Source of the DNA: DATLGB01 sp038258425
GTDB taxonomy: Bacteria; Actinomycetota; Thermoleophilia; Solirubrobacterales; Solirubrobacteraceae
DNA length: 52,533 bases
NCBI GenBank assembly: GCA_038258425.1
Contig: JBBSPV010000026.1
Span: 1 to 52,533, forward strand
Direction: 5' to 3'
The translations under genes were made by a program, and so were the position numbers. Position 1 is the first letter of the stretch. Each line of letters opens with the position of its first letter. The notes beneath the pieces are model-generated. The model saw only the letters and a list, made by a program, of their open reading frames with translations. It searched no databases and was not told the origin of the DNA. Below are positions 1 through 7,456 of the stretch, piece after piece.

Positions 1-790
1 CGCCCACCCGCCGGCGTAGGCCGAGCGCGACCAGCGCAGCCGCCCCGGTCGCGCTCGTGGCCAGGTGCGCGCGCCGGCGGCCGGGCGGCGCCGCCGCGCG
101 CCCGCGCCAGTGGCGGCCGTGCAGCGCGGCCATCAGCGCGTCGTCGGCGTTGCCGGCCTGCTTGGCGACCGACACGGCCCACGCCGCGTGGCCGACGGGG
201 TGCGCGACCTCGCGGCGGCCGCGGACGATGCCCCAGCCCGCCGCGGTCACCCGCAGCCCGAGGTCGGCGTCCTCGCGGTAGGCGCGCGGGAAGCGCTCGT
301 CGAAGCCGCCCGTCGCGGCGACCCCCCGGCGCCGGTAGGCCATGTCGGCCGTCGCCCACAGCGCGTCCTGCAGGCCGGCGACGTTGCGCTCCCAGTCCGT
401 CGGCCGGCGGCCGACGGGCAGCGGCACCCGCACCGTGCCCTGGGTCGCGCCGTCGCGCGGGCCGCAGGCGGCGAGGTCGGCCGTCAGCGCGGCCGGCCAG
501 TCCGCGCCGACGACGACGTCGTCGTCGAGGAAGGCGACCCACTCGGCCCGGCACGCGCGCCAGCCGCGGTTGCGCGCCGCCGCGGGTCCGCGCCCGTCGC
601 CGCGCAGGACGAGCGTCCGGCCCGCGAGGGCCGCCGGTACGTGGCCGGCGAGCCCGCCCGGCGCGCCGCGCGGGCGGTCGTCGACGACCACCACGCGACC
701 CGGCCCGGGCCCGTCCCCGGCGGCCAGGGCCGCGAGCAGCGTCCCGAGCGCCGGCCGGCCGGCCGACGGGATGACCACGTCGTAGCTCAC
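1..790 (-). CDS. Family 2 glycosyltransferase, C-terminus cut by window edge
   Basis: Reading leftward from a GTG at 790, the frame stays open to the first base of the window (about 263 codons), so the 3' end is missing. The N-terminus (SYDVVIPSAGRP...VVVVDDRP) is the Rossmann-like start of a GT-A fold transferase. AAARNRGW followed by WVAFLDDDVVVGADW carries the DDD metal/nucleotide-sugar motif, and GGFDERFPRAYREDADLG is the usual acceptor-side ED motif of family GT2. Near the break the sequence turns hydrophobic, possibly a membrane-anchoring tail. The GTG overlaps the carbamoyltransferase stop by 4 nt (GTGA at 787-790), so the two are co-transcribed, probably to build or decorate a glycan or glycosylated metabolite. 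Donor and acceptor cannot be told. Confidence 0.85.
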   Translation of the reverse strand, partial: MSYDVVIPSAGRPALGTLLAALAAGDGPGPGRVVVVDDRPRGAPGGLAGHVPAALAGRTLVLRGDGRGPAAARNRGWRACRAEWVAFLDDDVVVGADWPAALTADLAACGPRDGATQGTVRVPLPVGRRPTDWERNVAGLQDALWATADMAYRRRGVAATGGFDERFPRAYREDADLGLRVTAAGWGIVRGRREVAHPVGHAAWAVSVAKQAGNADDALMAALHGRHWRGRAAAPPGRRRAHLATSATGAAALVALGLRRRVG

Positions 791-2463
791 GCCACGCCGA
801 CCCCCGCGGCCTCGGTGGCTCCCCCGGCGTAGGCGAGGGGGCGGCGGACGAGGAACGGCCCGATGGCCAGCGCGTCGACGGGCGCCGACCCGAAGCACTC
901 CAGCGCGTCGCGCGGGTCGTCGACCATCGGGCGCCCCGCAGTGTTGAGGCTCGTGTTGACGACGACGGGCACGCCCGTGCGGGCCTCGAAGGCCTCGAGC
1001 ATGCGGGCCACGAGCGGCTCCTCGGCCCGGTCGACGGTCTGCACGCGCGCGGTGCCGTCGACGTGGACGACCGCCGGGATGCGCGCCTTCCACTCCTCGC
1101 GCACGTCGTGGACGAAGAGCATGTACGGGCTCGGCAGCGGGCCGTGGGTGAAGATCTCGGCCGCGCGCTCGGCGAGCACCATCGGGGCGACGGGCCGGAA
1201 CTGCTCCCGGCCCTTGATGTCGTTGAGCTGCTCGAGCATCACCTGCCGCCGCGGATCCGCGAGCAGGGACCGGTGCCCGAGCGCCCGCGGCCCGAACTCG
1301 CTGCGTCCCTGGAACCAGGCGACGACGCCATCCTCGGCGAGCACGGCGGCGGTCGCCTCCGCCACATCGTCGGGCCGCTCGTAGGGCACCCCGGCGCGGT
1401 CGAGCCACGCCGCGAGCCCCGCGTCGTCCCACTCCCGGCCCAGCGCCGCCGTCCGCATGGGCTCGACCCGGTCGCCGAGCTCCCGGGCGAGGTGGAGGGC
1501 GGCGCCCAGTGCGGTCCCGGAGTCGCCCGCCGCCGGCTGCACCCAGACCCGCTCGAAGGGCCCCTCGCGCCACAGCCGCGAGTTCGCGACGCAGTTGAGC
1601 GCGACCCCCCCGGCCAGCACGAGCGACGTGTCGCCCGTCCGCGCGTGCAACCAGCGGGCCAGCTCGAGGATGACCTCCTCCGTGCGCGCCTGGACACTCG
1701 CGGCGAGGTCGGCGTGGGCGGGCGTCCAGTCCTCCCCGCCGGCGAGTCCCGGCGCCCAGCGGGCGAAGTCGACGGGCTCGACGCGGAAGCCACCGTCGGC
1801 GTCGGTGGTCACGAGCTCGCGCAGCTCGCCGAGCCAGACCGGCGTCCCGTAGGAGGCCATGGCCATGACCTTGTACTCGTCGGATGACCGGCGGAAGCCG
1901 AGGTGGGCGGTCAGCTCCTCGTAGAGGAGCCCGAGCGAGTGCGGCAGCCTCTGCGCGGCGAGCGTCTCCAGGCGGCCGTCGACCGCCCGACCGGCGAGGT
2001 GGGACCCGGCTTCCCCGCGCCCGTCCATGACCAGGACGCTGCACGGGTCCAGGCCGGCCGCGAGGTGGGCGGACGCCGCGTGGGCGACGTGGTGGGCGAC
2101 GAAGCGCACGCGGCCGGGGTCTAGGCCGGGCAGCGCCGTCCGCAGGAAGCGCGGCGCCCGCTGCACGTAGAGCGTCCGCAGGCCCTCCCACTCATCCGCC
2201 GGCAGCTCCTCGTCGGCAGGGCGCGCGAGCGCCGGGTCGTAGGAGTAGGCGACCGCGTCGAGGTCCTGCGGGCGCAGGCCCGCCTCGGCGAGACACCAGG
2301 CCATGGCCTGCTCCGGCAGCTCCCAGGTGGAGAACGGGACGGGCGACTTGCCGTGCTTGCGGCGGCTGAAGCGCTCCTCCTCCGCGGCGGCGGCGATGCG
2401 CCCGTCGACGACGAGGGCGGCGGCGGGGTCGTGGAAGACGGCGTTGAGGCCCAGGACGCGCAC
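787..2463 (-). CDS. Carbamoyltransferase (NodU/CmcH/TobZ family)
   Basis: 558 aa, starting at GTG 2463 with GAGG about 9 nt upstream. The family transfers a carbamoyl group from carbamoyl phosphate, via carbamoyl-AMP, to a hydroxyl of a sugar or antibiotic. The N-terminus (MRVLGLNAVFHDPAAALVVDG, then AAAAEEERFSRRKH) is the typical Kae1-like opening. The His-rich stretch FVAHHVAHAASAH supplies the metal ligands, LAGGVALNCVANSRL is the second ATPase-fold signature, and the C-terminal domain has REQFRPVAPMVL, DGTARVQTV and VVVNTSLNTAGRPMVDDP. Length is normal for the family. It overlaps the downstream glycosyltransferase by 4 nt, so a carbamoylated glycoconjugate is a reasonable guess; the product is unknown. 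Confidence 0.93.
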   Translation of the reverse strand: MRVLGLNAVFHDPAAALVVDGRIAAAAEEERFSRRKHGKSPVPFSTWELPEQAMAWCLAEAGLRPQDLDAVAYSYDPALARPADEELPADEWEGLRTLYVQRAPRFLRTALPGLDPGRVRFVAHHVAHAASAHLAAGLDPCSVLVMDGRGEAGSHLAGRAVDGRLETLAAQRLPHSLGLLYEELTAHLGFRRSSDEYKVMAMASYGTPVWLGELRELVTTDADGGFRVEPVDFARWAPGLAGGEDWTPAHADLAASVQARTEEVILELARWLHARTGDTSLVLAGGVALNCVANSRLWREGPFERVWVQPAAGDSGTALGAALHLARELGDRVEPMRTAALGREWDDAGLAAWLDRAGVPYERPDDVAEATAAVLAEDGVVAWFQGRSEFGPRALGHRSLLADPRRQVMLEQLNDIKGREQFRPVAPMVLAERAAEIFTHGPLPSPYMLFVHDVREEWKARIPAVVHVDGTARVQTVDRAEEPLVARMLEAFEARTGVPVVVNTSLNTAGRPMVDDPRDALECFGSAPVDALAIGPFLVRRPLAYAGGATEAAGVGVA

Positions 2464-2478
2464 GTGTGTCTGCCTCTA

Positions 2479-2507
2479 ACACTCCTGAGCAGTTCGCAAA
2501 CGAGTGT
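2479..2507. repeat. Inverted repeat upstream of the carbamoyltransferase
   Basis: ACACTC at 2479-2484 is matched by its complement GAGTGT at 2502-2507 with 17 nt between them, 16 nt upstream of the GTG start of the carbamoyltransferase gene. It lies where an operator or the leader of this transcript would be. The arms are only 6 bp, so chance occurrence is quite possible. Confidence 0.25.
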
Positions 2508-2617
2508 GCCTGCGACACGAATGTGCCCGAAACCCGCATGGTTGCGGAAGCGACTCTCGTTCCGGCGGCCTCGAAGGCGGTCAGGCGGCCAACCCTCCGG
2601 TTGGCGTCCGCGCCGTC

Positions 2618-3286
2618 TCAGCCGGAGCCGGCGAGCCCGAGCGCCCCGTCGAGGTCGTCGAGCAGGTCGCCGAGCCGCTCGTAGACCGCGACGGCTCCGG
2701 CGTCGCGGAGCTCCCCCTCGCTGAAGCCGCCGGTGAGCACGCCGATCGCCCGCACCCCGGCCCGCTGGGCCGCTTCGCAGTCCCAGGTCGAGTCGCCGAC
2801 GAGCACCGCGTCGCGCTCCCCGTCGAGCTTCTCGAGCGCGGCGAGCACGAGGTCGGGCTCGGGCTTGGAGGCCTCGACGTCGGAGGAGGTCGTGTACTTG
2901 AGGTCCTCCACACCGAGCAACCGCATGTGGCGCTGGGCCTCCTCCTCGCTGCCCGAGGTGGCGAGCACGACGTCGCAGCCGCGCTCGCGCACGGCGGCGA
3001 TGAGCTCCGAGGCCCCCTCCAGGGCCACGAGGTCGCCCGTGATCTCGGCGAAGCGCAGCTTCTCCGCGGCCGCCGCCGCTTCCGCGTGCTCGGCCGCGAA
3101 GGCCTCACCGGCCACCGTCTCGACGAGCTGGTCGCCGCCCATGCCGATGGAGCGGTGCAGGGTCACGAGCGGGAAGGTCCGGCCGCGCTCGCGCAGCGCC
3201 CGGAACCACGCGAGCGCGTGCGGGTAGTTGGAGTCGACGAGCGTGCCGTCGACGTCGAGGAGAACGGCCGGGGGGTTCGGGGTCAT
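2618..3286 (-). CDS. HAD-superfamily phosphatase
   Basis: 222 aa. Motif I is VLLDVDGTLVDS (nucleophile Asp11 and acid/base Asp13), motif II is the Ser in VVLATSGSEEEA, the Lys of motif III sits in ASKPEPDLV, and motif IV is VLVGDSTWD. The helical cap between motifs I and II makes it a subclass I HAD of the phosphoglycolate phosphatase/beta-phosphoglucomutase type acting on small phosphorylated metabolites. The substrate cannot be assigned. It is a single gene, divergent from the small membrane protein at 3351, with a 154-bp gap to the carbamoyltransferase. Confidence 0.9.
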   Translation of the reverse strand: MTPNPPAVLLDVDGTLVDSNYPHALAWFRALRERGRTFPLVTLHRSIGMGGDQLVETVAGEAFAAEHAEAAAAAEKLRFAEITGDLVALEGASELIAAVRERGCDVVLATSGSEEEAQRHMRLLGVEDLKYTTSSDVEASKPEPDLVLAALEKLDGERDAVLVGDSTWDCEAAQRAGVRAIGVLTGGFSEGELRDAGAVAVYERLGDLLDDLDGALGLAGSG

Positions 3287-3350
3287 GACCCCGCCCTACC
3301 CGGACGCCGGGCCGCGGTTAGCGCCCACGCGCCACGGGAAGCATGCGGCC

Positions 3351-3737
3351 ATGGTCTGGTTCGTGATCGGCATCCTCGTGGTGCTCGCCGGTGGTGCCGC
3401 GGTGCTCTTCGTCGTGCTGCACGCCACGGCCGACGACGCATCCGCCGAGGGACCCGGGCCCGCCGCGCCGTTCGGCGGCGAGGACGCCACGCCGGCGGGC
3501 GACACGAGCGAGCTCGCGGGCGAGCAGACCTCGGGCGGCGAGACGGCCGGCCAGCCCGACGCCGAGGCCTCGGGCGGCGCGGGCGCCAACCCCGGCCGAT
3601 CGACGACCCACGACCGTGGTGCGGGCCCCCGCGACCTCCCCGGCGGCCGCGGGCGCTTCGAGTCCGGCACCATCGGCGGCGAGGCCGAGTCCGAGCCCGC
3701 CACCGAGGTCGGCGAGCCCCCGCACCCCGACCGCTGA
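3351..3737 (+). CDS. Small single-pass membrane protein with acidic Gly/Ala/Glu-rich tail
   Basis: 128 aa. I place the start at ATG 3351, with GGGAAG about 10 nt upstream; the open frame extends further upstream but only across the promoter region of the divergent HAD gene. One transmembrane helix (VWFVIGILVVLAGGAAVLFVVLHA, residues 2-25) is followed by about 100 residues of low-complexity Asp/Glu/Gly/Ala/Pro sequence with no recognisable domain. The topology suggests a membrane-anchored, largely unstructured exported or cytoplasmic tail. No homologue recognised; function unknown. Confidence 0.6.
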   Translation: MVWFVIGILVVLAGGAAVLFVVLHATADDASAEGPGPAAPFGGEDATPAGDTSELAGEQTSGGETAGQPDAEASGGAGANPGRSTTHDRGAGPRDLPGGRGRFESGTIGGEAESEPATEVGEPPHPDR

Positions 3738-3799
3738 TCGGGCGGTGAGCGGCCGCCCGCCAGGACGGCTGGATCGCAGGCCCACGGCGGCGTGGGCAT

Positions 3800-3825
3800 G
3801 TTTGTCCGTGCTGGCGCTGGGGGAT
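3800..3825 (+). promoter_or_regulatory. Candidate sigma-B/F-type promoter for the sigma factor gene
   Basis: GTTT at 3800-3803 is separated by 16 nt from GGGGAT at 3820-3825. Known sigma-B/sigma-F promoters have GTTT, 14-17 nt, then GGGTAT, so this has one mismatch in the -10. It would give a leader of about 160 nt before the TTG at 3991 and would imply autoregulation. Single-site pattern matching only. Confidence 0.3.
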
Positions 3826-3990
3826 GCTTCCAACGACGCCGGAGGGGCCTTTCGAGGGTGCCGAGGGCGGCAGTCGAGGGACGAAGCCGGATCACCCGCC
3901 GCGTGGGATCGGGTATGCCGGAGGTGCCCCTGAAGCTTCGCGGACCCGTGTGCCGCCCATCGTGAATCTCGTCCCCGTCGGAGGTCAGAG

Positions 3991-4833
3991 TTGTCGTCCC
4001 CGAAGCCTGCCAGCGCACGCCGGAACCCCGCCTTGCCCCGTCCCGTCCGGCGCGGACGGCTCGCCGCCGCTGGAGCCGATCGTCGGGCGGCGCGCGACGC
4101 GGAGGACCGGGCGCTGATCCGCCGCTGCCAGACCGATCCGGCCCCCCACGTGCGACGCGAGACCGTCGAGGCGTTCATGCCCCTGGCCCGCTCGCTCGCC
4201 CGCCGCTACCACCGTGGCGAGGAGCCGTTGGAGGACCTCGAGCAGGTCGCGGCCCTCGGCCTGCTGAAGGCCATCCGGGGCTTCGACCCCGACCGCGGCT
4301 CGGCCTTCGCGTCCTTCGCGGTGCCGACGATCGTCGGCGAGCTGCGCCGCCACTTCCGCGACAAGGGCTGGGCCATCCGGGTGCCGCGCGACCTCCAGGA
4401 GCTCGCGCTGGCCGTGCAGCGCAAGGCCGACGCGATGGCGACCGAGATGGGCCGCCCTCCGACGGTCGCCCAGCTCGCCGAGAAGCTCGGCCGCGACCCG
4501 GAGGACGTGCTCGAGGCGCGGGAGGCGCTGCGGGCCATGCGCCCCGCCTCGCTCGACCGCCCCTCCTCCGGCGACGAGGACGAGGACGAGTCGCCCATCG
4601 CGCGCATCGGCGGACTCGACCCGGGCTACGAGCGCACGGACGAGGCCGTCACCATCGGCCGGCTCGTGCGCGACCTGCCCGATCGCGAGCGCCGCATCCT
4701 CGCGCTGCGCTTCGGCGGCGACCTGACCCAGTCCGAGATCGGCGAGCGCCTCGGCATCTCACAGATGCACGTGTCCCGCCTGCTGCGGCGCACGATCGAG
4801 GAGCTGCAGAGCCAGGCGCGGCCGGCGGCCTGA
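3991..4833 (+). CDS. RNA polymerase sigma factor, sigma-B/F/G family
   Basis: 280 aa. The TTG start at 3991 is preferred because GGAGG lies at 3980-3984 at ideal spacing. Region 2 is seen in FMPLARSLARRYHRGEEPLEDLEQVAALGLLKAIRGFDPDRG and SFAVPTIVGELRRHFRDKGW; region 3 in RVPRDLQEL and GRPPTVAQLAEKLGRD; region 4 in LPDRERRILALRFGGDLTQSEIGERLGISQMHVSRLLRR. Region 1 is absent, as in stress and sporulation sigma factors. A 40-residue Arg/Ala/Pro-rich N-terminal extension has no known role. The STAS and RsbW-like genes just downstream make this the likely target of that partner-switching pair. A paralogue lies at 46535-47401. Confidence 0.95.
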   Translation: MSSPKPASARRNPALPRPVRRGRLAAAGADRRAARDAEDRALIRRCQTDPAPHVRRETVEAFMPLARSLARRYHRGEEPLEDLEQVAALGLLKAIRGFDPDRGSAFASFAVPTIVGELRRHFRDKGWAIRVPRDLQELALAVQRKADAMATEMGRPPTVAQLAEKLGRDPEDVLEAREALRAMRPASLDRPSSGDEDEDESPIARIGGLDPGYERTDEAVTIGRLVRDLPDRERRILALRFGGDLTQSEIGERLGISQMHVSRLLRRTIEELQSQARPAA

Positions 4834-4840
4834 CGGGCGG

Positions 4841-5206
4841 TCAGGCCGGCCCGACCGCCTCCGCCCGCGACCCCGCGAGATCGAAGACCTCTTGCGTGCC
4901 GGTGAGCTGCAGCAGGCGCGGCACGCCCGGCGCGGCGCCGGCCACGACCATGCGGCCGCCGCCGGCGGCCACCGTCCCGTGCAGGCGCAACAGCTCGCGC
5001 AGGACGGTGGAGTCGATGAAGGAGACGTCGGCCACGTCGACGATCGCGACGTCGGGTGCCTCGGCGGCCAGCGCGTCGAAGAGCTCGCGCAGCTGCGGAG
5101 CGACCGCGAGGTCGAGCTCGCCCGCCAGATCCACGACCGCGTGCCCGGGCGCCGCGTCGGCCACGCGCTCCAACCTGATCTGCGTGTCGTGCCCTGCCGT
5201 GTCCAC
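4841..5206 (-). CDS. STAS-domain anti-anti-sigma factor (RsbV/SpoIIAA-like)
   Basis: 121 aa from the GTG at 5206. A single STAS domain: TQIRLERVADAAPGHAVVDLAGELDLAVAPQLRELFDAL, then VAIVDVADVSFIDSTVLRELLRLHG. The Ser in FIDSTVL is in the position phosphorylated by the RsbW/SpoIIAB kinase in this family. When unphosphorylated these proteins bind the anti-sigma kinase and free the sigma factor. It is convergent with the sigma gene (7 bp between stops) and divergent from the kinase gene at 5292, so it is transcribed separately from both. No clear Shine-Dalgarno was found at this start. Confidence 0.88.
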   Translation of the reverse strand: MDTAGHDTQIRLERVADAAPGHAVVDLAGELDLAVAPQLRELFDALAAEAPDVAIVDVADVSFIDSTVLRELLRLHGTVAAGGGRMVVAGAAPGVPRLLQLTGTQEVFDLAGSRAEAVGPA

Positions 5207-5252
5207 GAGGCGCGATGCTAGCGGCCGCCACCGCCCCGGTCTGACGCCCCGC

Positions 5253-5278
5253 GTTACGCGCCGATGCCCGCCGGGTAC
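5253..5278 (+). promoter_or_regulatory. Probable sigma-B/F-type promoter of the RsbW-like gene
   Basis: GTTA at 5253-5256 and GGGTAC at 5273-5278 with exactly 16 nt between, close to the known GTTT-N14-17-GGGTAT consensus. The ATG at 5292 is only 14 nt beyond the -10 and has no Shine-Dalgarno, which fits a leaderless or nearly leaderless transcript. It would place the anti-sigma gene under its own sigma factor. Confidence 0.5.
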
Positions 5279-5291
5279 TGAATGCCTCGCG

Positions 5292-5726
5292 ATGGACGAT
5301 GAACCCGCCGCGGCCCCGACGGGGACCGACATCCGTCTCACCCTTCCGGCGCGTGCGGAGAACGTCGCCCTCGTGCGCCACGTGATCGGCGCCCTGGCCG
5401 AGGCCATCGGCGCCGGTGAGCCCCTCATCGAGGACGTCAAGCTCGCCGTCACCGAGGCCTGCACGAACGTCATCCGTCACGCCTACCGCGGCACGGAGGG
5501 GCCGATCGACGTGTCCGTGACGCCGGACGGCGACCGCCTGACCGTCGTCGTGCGCGATCGCGGGCAGGGCATCGACGTGCCCTCGAGCGAGCCGGGCCCC
5601 GGGTTCGGGTTGCCGCTCATGGCGGCGCTCGCCGAGGACCTCGAAGTGCGCCCGGGCCCCGACGGTGACGGCAGCCTCGTCCGCATGTCCTTCCGCCTGG
5701 CCGGCGACACCCTGGAGCCCGTGTGA
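5292..5726 (+). CDS. Anti-sigma factor serine kinase (RsbW/SpoIIAB-like)
   Basis: 144 aa GHKL-type ATPase. The N box is LIEDVKLAVTEACTNVIRHAY and the G1 box is VVRDRGQGID, followed by the ATP-lid region GPGFGLPLMAALAEDLEV. In this family the protein binds and silences the sigma factor and phosphorylates the STAS partner. It is divergent from the STAS gene at 4841-5206 and overlaps the next gene by 4 nt (GTGA at 5723-5726). All catalytic boxes look intact, in contrast to its downstream neighbour. Confidence 0.92.
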   Translation: MDDEPAAAPTGTDIRLTLPARAENVALVRHVIGALAEAIGAGEPLIEDVKLAVTEACTNVIRHAYRGTEGPIDVSVTPDGDRLTVVVRDRGQGIDVPSSEPGPGFGLPLMAALAEDLEVRPGPDGDGSLVRMSFRLAGDTLEPV

Positions 5727-6133
5727 CGGAGAGCCCGGTCGCCCGCACCGACACCGCGCCCGAGGAGACCGCGATCTCCGTCGCCTCCGGGCCACTGGTG
5801 GGGCCGGTGTTGCGCCGGGTCGTGGGGATGCTCGCCGCCCGGGCGCGACTGCCGCTGGACCGCCTCGACGAGGCCGTGCTCGTCGCCGACGTCGTCGCCT
5901 CGCGCGCCGCGTCCCACGCCCCCGAGGCCGTCCAGGTCCACGTGTCCACGGGCGACCAGACGCTCTGGCTGCGCGTCGGTCCGCTGCGGTCGGGCGGCGC
6001 CCAGGCGCTCTTGGGCGAGAGTCCGGTGCCCGACGTCGGGAGCCTGATCATCAAGCTCGCCGACGAGGTGCACGTGGACCGCGACGACGCGGGCGGCGAG
6101 TTCCTGCGCGTCCGCCTCGCCTACGCCGGCTAG
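5723..6133 (+). CDS. Small protein resembling a degenerate RsbW-like domain
   Basis: 136 aa, GTG start overlapping the RsbW-like stop by 4 nt, so translationally coupled. The layout resembles a GHKL anti-sigma domain: LDRLDEAVLVADVVASRAASHA sits where the N box would be and VHVSTGDQTLWLRVGPL where the G1 strand would be. The Asn of the N box and the DxGxG of G1 are both missing, so it should not bind ATP. It may be a non-catalytic partner or regulator of the kinase. The assignment rests on secondary-structure-like alignment by eye and on gene position, and is tentative. Confidence 0.6.
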   Translation: MTESPVARTDTAPEETAISVASGPLVGPVLRRVVGMLAARARLPLDRLDEAVLVADVVASRAASHAPEAVQVHVSTGDQTLWLRVGPLRSGGAQALLGESPVPDVGSLIIKLADEVHVDRDDAGGEFLRVRLAYAG

Positions 6134-6163
6134 GGCGCAGGCGAGGGGCGCGAGGCGGCGGCG

Positions 6164-7270
6164 CTAGGCGTTGGCGAGCGTCTTGGCCTTCTCGCCGATG
6201 GTCTCGACCATGGAGTCGAACGACTTCGCGAACGACGCGACGCCCTCATCGACGAGCTGGCGCCCGACGATGTCGTCGACGTCGACGCCGACGTCGCGCA
6301 ACTCGTCCATGAGCTGGTGCGCGCCCTCGACGTCCTTGTCGACCGTGCGGGCGACGGTCGCGTGGTCGCGTGCCGCCTCGATCGTCGCGTCAGGCATGGT
6401 GTTGACCGTGTGGGGCCCGATCAGCTCGTCGACGTAGAGCGTGTCCTTGTAGTCCGGGTTCTTCGTCGAGGTCGACGCCCACAGCGGCCGCTGGACGTTC
6501 GCGCCCTTGGCCACGAGCGCGTCCCACTGCTGCCCGGAGAAAATGCGCTGGAAGGACTCGTATGCGATCCGCGCATTGGCGACCGCCGCCCTGCCCTTGA
6601 GGTCCTCGCGCCCGAGCTCGTCGAGCTTGTCGTCGACCTTGCCGTCGACGCGCGAGACGAAGAAGCTTGCCACGGAGGCGATGCGGTCGATCGGCTCGCC
6701 GCGGTCGGCGCGCTGCTGCAGGCCGCTGACGTAAGCGTCGGCGATCGCCTCGTAGCGGCGGACGTCGAAGAGCAGCGTCACGTTGACGGACACCCCGTCG
6801 GCGGTCAGGCGCTCGAAGGCGTCGACGCCGGCCTCCGTCGCCGGGACCTTGATGAGGACGTTGGGGCGGTCGATCTTCGCCCGCAGGACCTTGGCCAGCT
6901 CGACGGAGCCGTCCACGTCGTCGGCGACGTCCGGCGGCAGCTCGAAGGACACGTGGCCATCCTGGCCCTCCGCGGCGTCGTAGGCGTCGCGCAGCAGGTC
7001 GGCCGCCTCGCGGATGTCGCGGAAGCCGAGCTCGAAGAACGTGTCGCGGGCGTCCAGGCCCTGCTCGGCGGCCTTCTCCAGCCCCGCGTCGTAGCGGTCG
7101 GAGCCGCCGATGGCCTTCTCGAAGATCGTCGGGTTCGAGGTGACGCCGGTGAGGCCGTCCTCGCGGATGAGCCGCTCGAGCTCGCCCTCCTCCAGCAGGT
7201 CCCGGGAGATGTTGTCGAGCCAGACGCTCTGACCCTCGGCGGTGATTTCGTGGAGGTGATTGGAAGCCAT
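6164..7270 (-). CDS. tal: Transaldolase
   Basis: 368 aa, the usual length for actinobacterial transaldolases. It moves a dihydroxyacetone unit between sedoheptulose 7-phosphate and glyceraldehyde 3-phosphate in the pentose phosphate pathway. Diagnostic blocks are QSVWLDNISRDLL, GVTSNPTIFEKAI, the Schiff-base lysine in NVLIKVPATEAG, NVTLLFDVRRYEAIADAY, VASFFVSRVDGKVD and the C-terminal LWASTSTKNPDY. It is convergent with the 5723-6133 gene and divergent from the DUF1360 gene; no other pentose phosphate gene is adjacent. A candidate sigma-B-type promoter lies immediately upstream. Confidence 0.96.
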   Translation of the reverse strand: MASNHLHEITAEGQSVWLDNISRDLLEEGELERLIREDGLTGVTSNPTIFEKAIGGSDRYDAGLEKAAEQGLDARDTFFELGFRDIREAADLLRDAYDAAEGQDGHVSFELPPDVADDVDGSVELAKVLRAKIDRPNVLIKVPATEAGVDAFERLTADGVSVNVTLLFDVRRYEAIADAYVSGLQQRADRGEPIDRIASVASFFVSRVDGKVDDKLDELGREDLKGRAAVANARIAYESFQRIFSGQQWDALVAKGANVQRPLWASTSTKNPDYKDTLYVDELIGPHTVNTMPDATIEAARDHATVARTVDKDVEGAHQLMDELRDVGVDVDDIVGRQLVDEGVASFAKSFDSMVETIGEKAKTLANA

Positions 7271-7279
7271 GCCCAGTGG

Positions 7280-7303
7280 TTACCCCGCACGCGCCCGGGG
7301 AAC
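7280..7303 (-). promoter_or_regulatory. Weak candidate sigma-B/F-type promoter for transaldolase
   Basis: On the minus strand GTTC (7303-7300) is followed after 14 nt by GGGTAA (7285-7280), 9 nt before the transaldolase ATG at 7270. It partly matches the GTTT/GGGTAT type seen at 5253-5278, with a shorter spacer and two mismatches. Confidence 0.25.
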
Positions 7304-7313
7304 GCCCAACGGC

Positions 7314-7454
7314 ATGGTCACCCCGGACCCCTCGCCGCCCGTTCCCGGACCGTCGCCGACCCCGCCCGGCCCCGGCCCCGATCCCGCTCCGCCGACCCCG
7401 GGACCGTCCCCCGGGCCACCCGACCCACCGTCGCCCACGCCGCGGCCGATCTAG
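7314..7454 (+). CDS. Possible proline-rich small ORF
   Basis: 46 codons from ATG 7314, almost all Pro, Gly, Ser, Thr and Asp in a PxP rhythm (PDPSPPVPGPSPTPP...). It ends 2 nt before the GTG start of the DUF1360 gene. No convincing ribosome-binding site. It may be a low-complexity artefact of GC-rich leader DNA or the start of a longer upstream region. If translated, its stop just before GTG 7457 could couple the two frames. Confidence 0.2.
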   Translation: MVTPDPSPPVPGPSPTPPGPGPDPAPPTPGPSPGPPDPPSPTPRPI

Positions 7455-7456
7455 CC

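Noticed and set aside
3911..3916. GGGTAT as a second -10 for the sigma gene
   Set aside because: No GTTT-like element 14-17 nt upstream; the pair at 3800-3825 fits better.
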